Assembly: GCA_022606425.2 (NCBI GenBank)
Contig: JAHDVF020001344.1
Location: 1-64,000 of the forward strand
Length of the DNA stretch: 64,000 nucleotides
Source of the DNA: Lepidostoma basale
Taxonomy: Eukaryota; Arthropoda; Insecta; Trichoptera; Lepidostomatidae
Reading direction: 5' to 3'
Positions 20,901 through 31,839 of this stretch are shown here, piece by piece (the stretch's first letter is position 1; each line of letters begins with the position of its first letter). The notes below the pieces were generated by a model that saw only the letters and a program-made list of their open reading frames with translations, had not been told where the DNA came from and searched no databases. The translations under genes were made by a program, and so were the position numbers.

Positions 20901-21625
20901 TGGACCTTATAATAATAATATAGTCTTTGCGAGTTTCAACACAATCAGATTTCTTATAAAGTGAATATTTATCGTTATTTGAACCTCTAATAGCCAATTT
21001 TACGAGGATTTGGAAAATTTAAGATACGTAATGGTTCTTGTTCTTCGTCCTTAGCGCAAGACGATTTTACTGTTAACGCCAGCTCATTGTTTGGACAAAG
21101 TATTTATCTGACATTGCGAATGTAACAGAAAGATGCTGTGATTAATAATGAAAGGGTTTGTGTGATCATTTCAAAGTTTCCTTTTATGTCGCGGGTGACC
21201 AGAAACATTAATTAAATTAAGAGGTTTATTGCGTCAAAACGTTCAATTTTTTTCTCCGCCGAGCATATCCGGTTGGAGATTGTAACATATTGCATTAGTT
21301 AATATTGTTGGATTATTTCACGCTAATAAACCCTTTGTCTGGTTCACAGATATGAAGATAAATCTGTAGGGTTAAATCTTGTTCTCTTTTCGCATTATTT
21401 ATACTGTTTATTCACAATTTATCAAAAAACGGTATTCTTTTACTTATTTTACCAGAATCTAAAAAATGTTTATGAGTTGCTTTAGAAATGACACATGCTT
21501 TATTAGACTTTTGTTTTTTTAAATACTTAGGATAGTCTATATTTTATATTGGGGTTCGAATTGTCACTAGAGTCGCGGCAAGTCACATCTTGCTGAAGGG
21601 TGTGATTCTATAAAATGCTGCGAAA
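20900..21625. other. AT-rich sequence, nothing recognised
   Basis: No ORF, RNA gene or repeat partner was recognised. Confidence 0.45.
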
Positions 21626-21629
21626 CGCC

Positions 21630-22010
21630 CAGTTGCATTCCACTGGCAACACTACTGACTAGTCCAACTCATTAGCGTCCCTGTCGCGAACCCCGGGCAA
21701 TGGGATCACACTCATAACTGTGTAATCACAGCAGATAATGAGGGGATGAAAGGCGCGTTTCTGGCGCCTCCAAACCAGATCCAACCAGCTAAGGGAAGGT
21801 AACCCCGATAGAAAAATCCACCAGAGAAGGCAACGGGAAACCACTCTGGTCCCCTTTTCGCAGGAATCACTATGGCGAGAGTGGACAGGAATAATAAAAG
21901 TTCAGAACCTGTTCTAAATAGCGCAGGATAGAGATGCCTTTGATGTAGTGATCGCCAACATTGGGGGGAACTAACACGGCACCGAAAGAAGAAGGATAGT
22001 CTAAGAGACA
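21630..22010 (+). repeat. Non-coding repeat with RTE-like 3' end
   Basis: It starts ACTGGCAACACTACTGACTA, continues with CGCGAACCCCGGGCAATG, and ends with codons resembling AQDRDAFDVVIANIGG and GAAGAAGGA. The first half is shared with 39030-39245 and 40905-41125, and the VIANxGG end with the RTE LINE ends at 57740 and 58850. The element therefore looks like a SINE-like 5' portion joined to a LINE 3' end. Confidence 0.6.
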
Positions 22011-22785
22011 TAAAGCTTATCTAAAATACTTATGATATTATATTATCCCTACGAATTATTATTTCTACGAATATCAAATAAACTTGCCTTTATTCATAAT
22101 AAATAAAGAAGAAAAACACCATTATATTTTTTGATAACAACAATTTATTTATTTTAACAAAACAGTCGGTTTCACTTCCACTGGAGCTTTGTGAGAGTTA
22201 CGGAATCTTTCTAATTGATGGACAAAAAGAGGTGTTTAAGTGGACATTTTGGCAGTTGTCAAAAGTGGAACAAATAAAGGGGATTAAAAATCAAAATATG
22301 AAAGTTTCTTCATTTTTTAATAATGCAACACCACAAATAGAGTTCTAGTACGAAAACAAAAATATTTATTGATATTGAAAAACTTCTATTCTAAAAGCTA
22401 ATAATCGTTTAAATATTTTTATAGCTACTTATTACCATTTGAAATATATTTTTTTGCAATTTAGAGTTAATTTTTATCGGCATATTTAGAATTGTCATAC
22501 CTTCGTTACAATGATGATGAAGGCATAAAACCTGAAACATTTCTTCAAAAATAAGCCAAAAGTGAAAAAATCAAAACAACTCATAAGAAACCTCTTTTAT
22601 AGAATTCCACAGGGTTACAGCTTAGTATGTATAAAAAATTCAAATATAATATTATATTTTTTAATTTCCACCAATTCGCTTACTTAAAAGTAGTTACTAT
22701 GAAAAGACTCAGTTAAAAATATTATATATTAAAAATTAAACAGTCAACCCCCCGATGTCAACTATCATTTATGTGAGAGTGTGTA
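22010..22785. other. AT-rich sequence with one GAAAC-type motif at 22511-22545
   Basis: ATGATGAAGGCATAAAACCT followed by GAAACATTTC is a weak hammerhead-like order with a 3-4 bp stem (AGG/CCT). Nothing else was recognised. Confidence 0.4.
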
Positions 22786-22788
22786 TGT

Positions 22789-23469
22789 CGCCGCCAATTA
22801 GTTAAATAAGCCACTCAATTAAACGGCTAGGCTGATAATAAAATGCCGGAATTCAATGACATGGCTAACGGACGGTTAGCCGACATGTTGAAAGTAACGT
22901 TTAACTAAAGGGCTAAACGTCGCATAGCCAGCTACTCAATTGAACGGCTAGGCTGATAATAAAATGCCGGAATTCAATGACATGGCTAACGGACGCTTAG
23001 CCGACATGTTGAAAGCAACGTTTAACTAAATGGCTGCAAAATCGCCAATAAGTTGCTAGTCGTCTTACCTAACCTAACCTCACCCCGGTACGATTTATTT
23101 TATTTTAATGATTTCGAATGTTGCGTGTCTTTAGAAATCCAAGATGGCGGATGCAATTTTATCGAATGCAAACTGCTGAAACCGTTGAACATAATATTGT
23201 TAGATGACTGCTAGCGTTGCAGTGGTAAAAATTAGAACTAAATTAGAATGACTTGGCGGCGGCCACGGCATGGGGGTCCGGCCCGGTGATAGGGGATGGG
23301 CTATGGGTTGGCCCGGGGATGGGCTAGCTTTCAAGCAGCCAACTCGTTGAACGTTGAGCTATTTTAATTAATTCAACTACCAGCCTATTCACTTCATTGA
23401 ATTCCGGCTTTTATTATCAGCCTAGCCGTTCAATTGAGCAGCGTATTTAACTACTTTGCGGCGACTTGT
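22789..23469. mobile_element. Non-autonomous DNA transposon (long-TIR MITE), copy 1
   Basis: Terminal inverted repeats begin GTCGCCGCC and extend for about 75 bp, including AATTGAACGGCTAGGCTGAT and AATAAAATGCCGGAATTCAA. Inside the left half, a unit of about 115 bp is tandemly repeated (22815-22915 and 22930-23035), each copy carrying GACATGGCTAACGGACG and TTAGCCGACATGTTGAAAG. The centre is GC-rich (23260-23330). No ORF is present. Superfamily is unclear; flanks give no clean target duplication. A second copy lies at 60828-61803. Confidence 0.75.
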
Positions 23470-23489
23470 TCATACATTGCGCAGTTCTA

Positions 23490-24240
<751 letters not shown>

Positions 24241-24249
24241 TATAAAAAA

Positions 24250-24425
24250 GTGCCTCGACTGTTCTTATCCCAGTCTAGTCGTAAATGTTTCTGAGCCAAG
24301 AAATCCATCTTTTCCTCACACCTCGACGACCTTCCTTCATAATCGAATTTCTCCCTTTTCTCCTCTAAGCACATGACCTAGGTAGGTCACCTTCCGGACC
24401 TTGATATTAGTCAGTAATTGACTAT
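24250..24425 (-). mobile_element. RTE-like LINE fragment
   Basis: On the minus strand the frame gives QLLTNIKVRKVTYLGHVLRG followed by EKGEIRL, then a frameshifted stretch with a KDGFLGSE-like reading. The KxRKxxYLGHVLRGEK block is the C-terminal region of the same LINE clade as the ORFs at 57404 and 58508. It has a stop and frameshifts. Confidence 0.7.
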
Positions 24426-24904
24426 CCATTTTTTTTTTAACAATTTTCATTGATTTTAAATCTTTCTTAGCATTTTTAAAATGATTTTTTATTTATTTTT
24501 AAACTAAGTTTAGAGACAGAGTAATATTTTTAAAAATCTACACTGCTTTTAGAAAAATCTGTTATTAAAAGTCGAAAAACGAGTTCCTGCCGATCGACAG
24601 TTATAAAAAATAAGTTGGATAGAAAATTATCATATTATTGGACGTAAAAGAACTCGGATTCCATTTCAAACCTGCCTTTTGAGTAATTTAATCGATTGCT
24701 AAAACTGTCACTGTTCGACGTTCAGTCACCAATAGCACAGAAGTTTCGTAATAAAATAAGTTTTTCTTCTTCTCATATTTATACGTAGTTTAAAAAAAAG
24801 TAAACGTCTTAAATCTTCTCGGTGAATTAACCATTAAAAATGGTCAAGATTGGTGTAATATCCGATTCAAACATTTTCTTTTTCTAATAGTGCCCTAATT
24901 GGTG

Positions 24905-25080
24905 AGAACCTAACCGGGTGGTGGTCTAGGGGATAGAACGCTTGGCTCCTGATCCAGAGGGCATGGGTTCAAACCTGGACACGACCAGGTTCCTTCTTCA
25001 TAATAATGAGCTATTTTCTGCTCACATTGAAGATTGTAAAATAAATTCTAATATCATTGATATAAATCCTTGATGTTAGT
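24905..25080 (+). repeat. tRNA-derived SINE (Arg-CCT-like head)
   Basis: The head GTGGTCTAGGGGATAGAACG supplies an A-box region, the anticodon loop region reads CTCCTGAT inside a 4-bp stem (TTGG/CCAG), and GGGTTCAAACC is a good B box at about 24966-24976. The fold resembles tRNA-Arg(CCT). An unrelated AT-rich tail of about 90 bp follows, ending at the mariner target TA (25090). It is more likely a SINE than a functional tRNA gene because the acceptor stem is imperfect. Confidence 0.65.
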
Positions 25081-25226
25081 CTTTTTTAATATAAGGAGTA
25101 CGCATTAATTCGTGCGGTTTTCTAAGTGAGGACGTTACTAGTATTATTTCGCGTCGTGTTCATCCGTGACTATATTCATTTGAAAGCTACTGTCATTGCG
25201 CATCTTTTTTAGTATATGTCATTTGG

Positions 25227-26292
25227 TTAAAGCGTGTGATGAAATGCCCTGGTCCGTTAGGAACCTGAGCAGAATCCTTCCTATCCTTCCTGTACGGAGC
25301 TTACAGGTGTTTTACCTTACGCGAGTTGGCCTTCGTGATTGTCTAGAAATAATACTGTATGACCCTTCGTTGTGGCCGATGTAATCCAAGCCCTTTTATT
25401 TGGCGAATACTGATAATTTTATTCTAAAGCTAATCGTTCCTAACCCTTCCGAATATTCTAAGCAATCCTGACAAACCCACGTGTAATCAAACTATATGTC
25501 ACTCAATATTTCCAAGGAACAGCTAAACCAAACAACCTAAAATTTCTCTAAGTTTACAAAAAATAAATTCAAAATATTATTTCTAGAAAATGTGGTAGCC
25601 CCGAAATGAAACATCCACAAACAGTATGGGACAACACAATCGTAAAATAAGATGTATAGTTATTTAAATCAGAGCGTAATGTAATAATGATGCAATAAAG
25701 AACAGCTTCCTGAAAGGTACAGATTATATAACGAATCAGTGTTTCATTTCAGTATTCGATGAGTTAGTGAGTATCTGTTTCGGGCGCGAAGCGTTGGCCC
25801 GTGGGTTAGCGAACTATATTACGCGCAGTATAGAAGAGGTATCGATATATTATATATGTATATATATTTAGGTACATGAATGTTATATAATACATAAACG
25901 TAAGCATAGTATAATCATGGAGTAAGGCAAACGCATACGTTCCAATTTTATGAAATATAAATTCTTAATTCTAGACTTAGCTTTTCGTCAAACAGCTCAG
26001 GAAAACTGATTCTACTCTAGTATTTTTAACTATGCATATGCCGCACCCTCGTACCACTTTAATTGTATACACAAAACAAAATTGAAGTTCTTAATAATTG
26101 GAACAACAAAAAAACACAACCCGAATTTAATACCAAATGCGACCGCTCCCCGTCAGGCCAAAAGTCAACTGCCTCGATCTATCTTTCTCCCTGGCCCACA
26201 CTCGCCCCTCCCTCGCCCCCTGCGTCCCCTCTGCTTCCCGCACCCCTAAAGCCATCCGCACTCGGTTAGGTGTTATATTTTCTAGTCATTTG
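25227..26292. mobile_element. Insertion of about 1.06 kb in the mariner 5' UTR, 8-bp duplication
   Basis: GTCATTTG occurs at 25219-25226 and 26285-26292 and bounds the foreign sequence, so the presumed insert is 25227-26284 plus one duplicated octamer. An 8-bp duplication fits hAT-like or P-like transposition. The inserted ends (GTTAAAGCG... and ...ATATTTTCTA) do not form an obvious inverted repeat, and no transposase is recognised inside. The interior includes a C-rich segment (26150-26260). Non-homologous capture is an alternative. Confidence 0.55.
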
Positions 26293-27024
26293 AATTTATT
26301 TTCGTACATCTGAATTTACGTGTCTCCCTACGATGGTTCAATACCATCACAAGCGTAAACAACAATTTTTTCGTGTTTTTAAAGTGTTTTTGTGGGGAGT
26401 TCTTCTTCATTACTTTAACATGAAGAAAAGAGCTACCAAAAGTCATCGTATTTTAGTGGAGGTTTATGGTGACCATGCTCTAGCTGATCGAACGTGCCAG
26501 AAGTGGTTTGCACGGTTTAAAAGTGGCAATTTCGACTTCAAAGACGAAGAACGACCCGGCCAGCCAAAAAGTTTGAAGATGAAGAATTGGAGGCATTGCT
26601 CAATGCGTGCCAAACGCAAGAAGAACATGCAAAATTATTGGGAGTTGATCAAGCAACCATTTTCAGGCGTTTAAAAGCATAGGAATTCATCCAAAAGCTT
26701 GGAAATTGGGTGCCGTATGAATTGAAGCCAAGAGACGTCGAACGCCGATTCTGCACGTCGGAAATGTTGCTTGAACGCCACAAAAAGAAGTCATTTTTGC
26801 ATTGGATTGTCACTGGTGATGAAAAATGGATTCATTACGATAACCCCAAGCGCAAGAAATCGTATGCGAAGCCCGGCCAACCATAAACATCCACAGCAAA
26901 GCCGAATATCCATGGCGCCAAGGTAATGCTCTGTATTTGGTGGGATCACAAGGGTGTGTTGTATTATGAGCTGTTGAAATCGGGTCAAACGATCAAAAGG
27001 GACCTTTACCAAACACAATTGATA

Positions 27025-28963
27025 CCGTAGAACGGGTATACTTTGCTCCTACGGGGGATACTTTGCTCCAAACTAAAAAAAAAATTCTATTTCGTCCAGC
27101 CGGTAATCACCTCAGATTTGAGAGATTCTAAAAATATTATCATGTAACACTAATCTTGCTCTACCAACTGTCGTGTGAATTAATTGTCTACGGTAAGCCA
27201 TTTGGACAGTAGCAGTCAAATAAACCACAACCTCGTAGCAATCTCAACGGAATCATTGGAAAAATCGGTTTACATCTTGGACCGTAGTCGTTAGACCCTG
27301 GTGAGTGATATATAATTTGAAAGGATATTTTATAATATAGTAGTGGACATGATATTTTTTAGATTGCTGTTAAAGTTTCTGAGATATTTAAGATTTAAAA
27401 AAACGGGGATACTTTGCTCCAGTTTTGGGGATACTTTGCTCCAGGAGCAATGTTTCCCCAATATACAATTTATTATAAATTTTCGTATTTATTTTAGATT
27501 ATCATGCCCAGAATACACGTAAAAAGAACAGATTTCCGTAAATATAGAGCTTACACTCAAAAAAGTTGGAAGAATGTCTCCTGGCTGTAAGATCCGGGGC
27601 CATGACTTAAAGGAAAGCCTGACTCACTGACTCGTTTAATGGAAATAGTGACACCGAACAGCTCAATCAATTTAAAGGCGGGATTAAAAAAAGTGGTATT
27701 TATCTGACAGATATGCAACCGCTCTTGGAAAGACTTCCTCAAGTTTTTGACAAAGAGGCAATAAACAGTTCTTTCTTAGAGAGCCTGGATAGTAAAAGAG
27801 CTGAATGGACAAAAGGCATCTCCAACAAAGGACGTAAGAAACTTATGATAGTTCCAGGAAAAAGCGTGGTGGAACAGCTTGTTGCAGTGATAGCACTAGG
27901 AGATACTGCAGCGTCATCATTACAAATTTTGTCCGAAATAACCGGAGAGTTTGAGAATACAGTCGAAGAACTCCCCACAAGTTCCAGAAAATATCGCCGA
28001 GTAAGTAGTAGCGAGAGCGAGGCTAGTGGGCAAATTTCTTTAAGAGATTCTTCAGACGGACCCTTAAGTGACTTGGAAAATGAGCCCCCAAAAGTCCAGA
28101 AAACTCAAGATTCAAATTGCTACCATTAGTGAGAAAAGTGGGCAGATATATTGTTTTTAATTAAGAAGGAGAGCTTTTCCCGGGTGTCATAACAAAATTA
28201 GGAAAAAAAGGTCCCGTTGTGTCTGCCATGCAAAGGTCAATTAAAAGCTGGAGGTGGCCAATGCCTGCAGATGAAATGGCTTACAAATGGGACGATGTAT
28301 TAGGTTGTATATGCCCACCAAAAAAAATTGGAAGACGAGAATTTTTCTCCGTTCCTGAATTGGACCAATTATGGGGCACTTAGATAACGTTAACTAATAT
28401 TATTACATTTTCTCGTTAAAGTGGGCTTTATACCTATTTCTTTATTGTATTTTTAATTCTACTGTGATTTTAATATTGTGTTTTTAATAATTGTTGGTGA
28501 GATTTTGTATTAGGTACTCATATATGATTTAAAATTATAATATTTTTGAAAATTTTCAAATATAAAGCGTAATAAAAGCTCAGTTAAAATTTATATAAAA
28601 AAAAATACATGTGATTAATAGCTAAAACTGTGTTTTTATTAAACTTTGTATATCTCTGGATGGAGAAATGTTAGAAACGTAATATTAAACAATGCTCTGT
28701 GGCAGAAATAAATTCGAATCTAAGTTGAAGAAATCATGGAGCAAAGTTTCTCGCTTTCAATGCATACTTTGCTCCAAAAGAAAAGTTTTAAAAATGGTGA
28801 CTTAACAGCTCATTTTTATTTTTCAAATCATCTCATCTAAAGGCAAAGAGTTCTTTTATTCACTTAAAAATTATAGCCAGATCCAAATATTCGTATTTGA
28901 AAAATGCAAACAATTTTTACAAATATGGAGCCAATTTTGGAGCAAAGTATCTCCGTCTTACGG
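27025..28963 (+). mobile_element. Internally deleted pogo-like element with iterated ACTTTGCTCC motifs
   Basis: The 1,939-bp element is flanked by the TA target duplication (27023-27024, 28964-28965). Its ends form an imperfect inverted repeat of about 25 bp: CCGTAGAACGGGTATACTTT at the left and, in reverse complement, CCGTAAGACGGAGATACTTT at the right. ACTTTGCTCC occurs forward at 27040, 27060, 27411, 27433 and 28766 and in reverse at 28738 and 28939, all in the outer parts, as expected for transposase-binding subterminal repeats. The coding remnant keeps only the N- and C-terminal parts of a pogo/CENP-B-like transposase. Confidence 0.88.
27504..28383 (+). pseudogene. Deleted pogo/CENP-B-type transposase remnant
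   Basis: It starts at the ATG of MPRIHVKRTDFRKY (27504). A frame change leads to LEECLLAVRSGAMT, the first part of a psq-type helix-turn-helix. The expected remainder of the DNA-binding region and the DDE core are absent. The sequence jumps to a C-terminal segment with KKSGIYLTDMQPLLERLPQ, the region that in pogo-like transposases follows the catalytic domain, then an open frame 27713-28129 (139 codons) rich in acidic and Ser residues. A further frame reads GELFPGVITKLGKK, then SIKSWRWPMPADE and EFFSVPELDQLWGT to the stop near 28383. It cannot cleave DNA itself but may have been mobilised in trans. A domesticated role is unlikely given the frame breaks. Confidence 0.75.
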
Positions 28964-29409
28964 TACGTTTGAAGAGGGAGATCGCGGAAAAACGCCCAGA
29001 ATATGCGACTAGACACGAATCCATAATTCTCCATCATGACAACGCTCGGCCACATGTTGCAAGACCGGTTAAAAACTATTTGGAAAATAGTGGGTGGGAA
29101 GTTCTACTTCACCCGCCTTATAGCCCAGACATGGCCCCTTCTGATTACTACTTGTTCAGATCAATGAAGAATGCCCTCACCGGAATACGCTTCACTTCAG
29201 AACAGGGTATCGAAAATTGGCTCGATTCGTTCTTGGCCGCCAAGCCGGAGAAGTTCTTTTGGGATAGAATCCACAAACTGCCAGAAAGATGGACAAATGT
29301 CGTAGCTTTCCATGTACAATACTTTGACTATTGAATGTATAACCATTTTCTCACAATGAAGCCTTAATTTTCGAAAAAAAATGCACGAATTAATGCATGC
29401 CCCCAATAA

Positions 29410-30235
29410 AAAAAAAATAATAAAAATAATAAAAATAAAAAATGTATGGTCTCCCGACACTGTGACGAATGTTTTCATAGTTATTTCCTGGAAAGTGCTA
29501 CTGAAGTGGTTTCCCCTTATCCATATACAGTAGAGGAAAGAATAAAAATACTTAAGTTTTTGTCTTTACTTAAAAACTCAATATTTTTTGATATTTAATT
29601 TGAATATTCTTTCTTTGAAGTGCAGATATTACTTTTGTAAATATTACATTTCACATTTAAAACAAAATATTTTGCAAACAAATATGTACATTTTAATTGA
29701 ACAACTAAAATCTTGGTTCTCTGGGGAAGGGAAAACGTTTGCCTAAGAGATTATTTTAAGAACAAAAAAAATATTGTACACTCACGAGAATTGGGAAATT
29801 TGACATATTAAAAAATGTGTGCTCTTTTCATTATTTTCAATTTAACTAGACTCTACGCGTGGCCGGGTACATATACTTTGATATATTTGGTAGGTAGTTA
29901 AAAAATGATACTAAAGGATACAAACTGATAATGATTTACCAATTTTGAAACACATCTTGATTAACAAACTTAGATTACCTTTTTAAAAAGAGATTACTGA
30001 ATTATTCAGTGTTAATCATTTTATTCAAACACAAGTTAATATATTTTAAGAACTTTTTTTTTTACTCCTATCAACTCGTATGTATTTAATGTTTCGTTTG
30101 ATACTACATTTAAAAAAAAGAATAATGTACTTCATTCCCTTTCGAATGTGTTATAAGAAATACATTAGTAAGCATCTTGAAAATATGTGATATGATTTAT
30201 TTTATTACAATCACTTTAAGTTGTTTACTTTGTAA
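29410..30235. other. AT-rich sequence, nothing recognised
   Basis: Homopolymer-rich A/T sequence without ORFs over 60 codons, other than the shadow of the mariner 3' end. No repeat partner was noticed. Confidence 0.5.
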
Positions 30236-30239
30236 ATAT

Positions 30240-30650
30240 GAAGGATAAAGTATGGGTGGCAGAGATGAGAACGCTGAGGATGATATCAGGAAGAACTATT
30301 CGAGATAGGGTGAGGAACACGGCTATCCGCGAGATTTGAGGTGAGGGATGTCGTGAGATGGGTCAGACAACGCAGAAAATACTGGAATGCGCACGTGCAG
30401 AGGATGGATCCCACCAGAATCCCACACGCTGTGGCGCATCGGATTCCTGCCAGCTGCCATCTATCCAGAAGACCGCCGAACAGATGGAGAGATAATAATA
30501 ATAATAATAATAAATTGGATAATTTATAGAGCGCCATTTTGAAGAAATACTCATCTCAAGGGCGCTGTTGTTGGGAGTCAACCTCCCAAGAGAAGCCAGC
30601 CTGATTTCAGGAACAGACCAAAGGTCTATAAGGAGACGAAGAAGAAGACA
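30240..30650 (+). mobile_element. RTE-like LINE 3' fragment with (GAA)n end
   Basis: It reads VWVAEMRTLRMISGRTIRDR followed by VRNTAIRE, then in another frame RDVVRWVRQRRKYWNAHVQR, MDPTRIPHAVAHRIP and RRPPNRWRD. AEMRxLRMIxG and the HVxRMD block are RTE-like C-terminal motifs. An (ATA)n run of about 20 bp interrupts at 30494, and the 3' end carries ACAGACCAAAGGTC and GAAGAAGAAG. Related copies: 9190-9415 (minus) and 63340-63480. Confidence 0.75.
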
Positions 30651-30827
30651 ATCACTTTATTTATGAATTTCACAGTGTTTTGTTTGCCAAATATTGCATT
30701 TCTTTTAAATTCATATTTCAATTATTATCGATATGGATATTCAAGTATTCATGTTTTACAGTTGTATTATTGTTCTAAAAAAACATTAATTTAATGAAAA
30801 ATAACAATATTACAGTCATTTTAACCA

Positions 30828-31056
30828 AGCAGGCGGGACGGTCGCGCTGGCTCGCCGTTTGCCGATCGTTTTGAAGTCGCGACGAGTAGGCCGACCGCAG
30901 CGGTGCGCGCTGAAAAGTCTGGGCGTGAGCCCACCTGGAGCTTTTATATATTAGCGGTAGTAGCAAATACTTGAGGAAAGTCCTTGAGGGCTGATGTGGA
31001 GAAGGATTTCACGTTAACAGCCGTTGCACGCGAGTTAGTCGATCCTAAGCCCTGAT
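30828..31056 (+). pseudogene. 28S rRNA pseudogene fragment, 5' piece
   Basis: GTCGCGACGAGTAGG (30876-30890), CGGTGCGCGCTGAAAA, TCTGGGCGTGAGCCC, GCGGTAGTAGCAAATACTT, GATGTGGAGAAGGATTTCAC, GTTAACAGCCGTTGCACGCG and GTTAGTCGATCCTAAGCCC follow the order of a conserved block of eukaryotic 28S rRNA. The segment around 30931-30950 (TTTTATATATTAG) is degraded compared with the usual GTGCAGATCTTGG. The left limit is in a variable region and is approximate. The rest of the rDNA unit is absent, so this is a dispersed fragment, not an rDNA array. Confidence 0.88.
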
Positions 31057-31068
31057 TACAATAATATT

Positions 31069-31643
31069 ACAACATTTTTGAATGTATACAAATACTTGTA
31101 GACGAACAACTGGATTTCACCCATTGCGGGCTTTTAATTCAAGAATCAATTGTATCTCAATAGAGAAGAAGATGCAAATTGGAAACAGAATATAGGTGAA
31201 ATCCAGTTGTTCGTCTACAAGTATTTGTATACATTCAAAATCGTGGTAAAAAACAAAAACTTGTCAAAATCATAGCATATAGATTGGAGTGACATCTCCA
31301 GGCGGTTTCTAGCAATGCGGTAAATGGCGGTAGCCTTTCACATTGCGTTAAAAAGATCTTCTGCTTAATGCTTAAAATACAATCTTCATAGATGGCGTTA
31401 GTGTGTAGATTGAATATACTACCATGTAAAGGGTGGTGTTGGAGATTAACATATATACAACTTCCATAAATTTGTCAGACATGGTGGTCATTAGAAAAAA
31501 ATAAGGTGGAATGAGGAATGTTGTATTATATAAAGCGTGCGCTTAACCCAACCAATGACAGGTCATAAGTTCTGTTAACACCTTGATCAACCATATTCTG
31601 TTTCCAATTTGCATATTCGTCTCTATTGAGATATAATTGATTC
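31069..31643. mobile_element. Inverted-repeat element inside the 28S fragment, 12-bp flanking repeat
   Basis: TACAATAATATT at 31057-31068 and 31644-31655 flanks the insertion. Inside, TTGAATGTATACAAATACTT through to GGATTTCACC (about 31075-31121) is inverted at 31195-31242. The middle (31140-31190) and the right part (31500-31643) share the block ATTGTATCTCAATAGAG and its complement with 42395-42540 and 43070-43275. It therefore belongs to a dispersed family. A variable-length duplication plus terminal inversion is compatible with a Penelope-type element, but no RT is present. Confidence 0.65.
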
Positions 31644-31655
31644 TACAATAATATT

Positions 31656-31832
31656 GTTTTTGAAACACACCCGTCGTCGGGCGAAAGATCGGGAGAGAGT
31701 AATCTTTTCTCCCCGAGCGTTCAAGTGTACTAGAAACAAAAAAACTGGGAGATACGGCTCGAGGCGCGAAGAGCATCGCCGATGCGGCGGTGTCACTGTG
31801 CCGCGTTATAAAATTTTAGGCCAAGGAGAGTC
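31656..31832 (+). pseudogene. 28S rRNA pseudogene fragment, 3' piece
   Basis: CCGTCGTCGGGCGAAAG, then ATCGGGAGAGAGTAATCTTT with TCT, CGAGCGTTCAAGT, GGGAGATACGGCTCGAGGCG, CGAAGAGCATCGCCGATGCG and GCGGTGTCACTGTGCCGCG correspond to the stretch of insect 28S that lies roughly 100-200 nt downstream of the block ending at 31056. A segment between GGGCGAAAG and ATCGGG is missing. Same orientation as the first piece, so the two were one fragment before the insertion. Confidence 0.82.
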
Positions 31833-31839
31833 CTATAAA

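Larger units (their letters stand above)
26333..29334 (+). pseudogene. Mariner transposase pseudogene (DD34D), split by a pogo-like element
   Basis: The 5' part (26333-27022) encodes the paired-like DNA-binding region (LLHYFNMKKRATKSHRILVE, then DRTCQKWFARFKSG). After a one-base shift near 26565 it continues through KLLGVDQATIFRRLKA to WVPYELKP, the mariner WVPHEL-type motif. VTGDEKWIHYDNP holds the first catalytic Asp. The frame is cut at QTQL (27022) and resumes at 28966 with RLKREIAEKRPEY, then ILHHDNARPH (second Asp) and YSPDMAPSDYYLF (third Asp), ending QYFDY at 29334. Spacing between the second and third Asp fits DD34D. Besides the insertion there are at least one frameshift and in-frame stops (after FRRLKA and after KPGQP). 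Its motifs place it in the mellifera subfamily rather than mauritiana or irritans. Confidence 0.92.
25092..29406 (+). mobile_element. Mellifera-type mariner, interrupted by two younger insertions
   Basis: Terminal inverted repeats of about 31 bp: left TAAGGAGTACGCATTAATTC (25092-) and right, in reverse complement, TTGGGGGCATGCATTAATTC (29406-). Both ends are flanked by TA (25090-25091 and 29407-29408). Removing the two insertions (25227-26292 and 27025-28965) leaves 1,308 bp, the size of a standard mariner. The order of events is clear: mariner first, then a pogo-like element inside its transposase gene and a separate insertion with an 8-bp duplication in its 5' UTR. The copy cannot be active. 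Confidence 0.92.

Noticed and set aside
24905..24992. Functional tRNA-Arg gene
   Set aside because: A and B boxes are good, but the acceptor stem is imperfect and a SINE-type tail follows.
27713..28129. Host gene or domesticated transposase
   Set aside because: The frame lies inside an element with TIRs and TA duplication, and is broken on both sides; it is better explained as a decayed pogo-like C-terminus.
30828..31832. Functional rDNA unit
   Set aside because: Only two short, degraded 28S pieces are present and they are split by an insertion; no 18S, 5.8S or spacer is seen.
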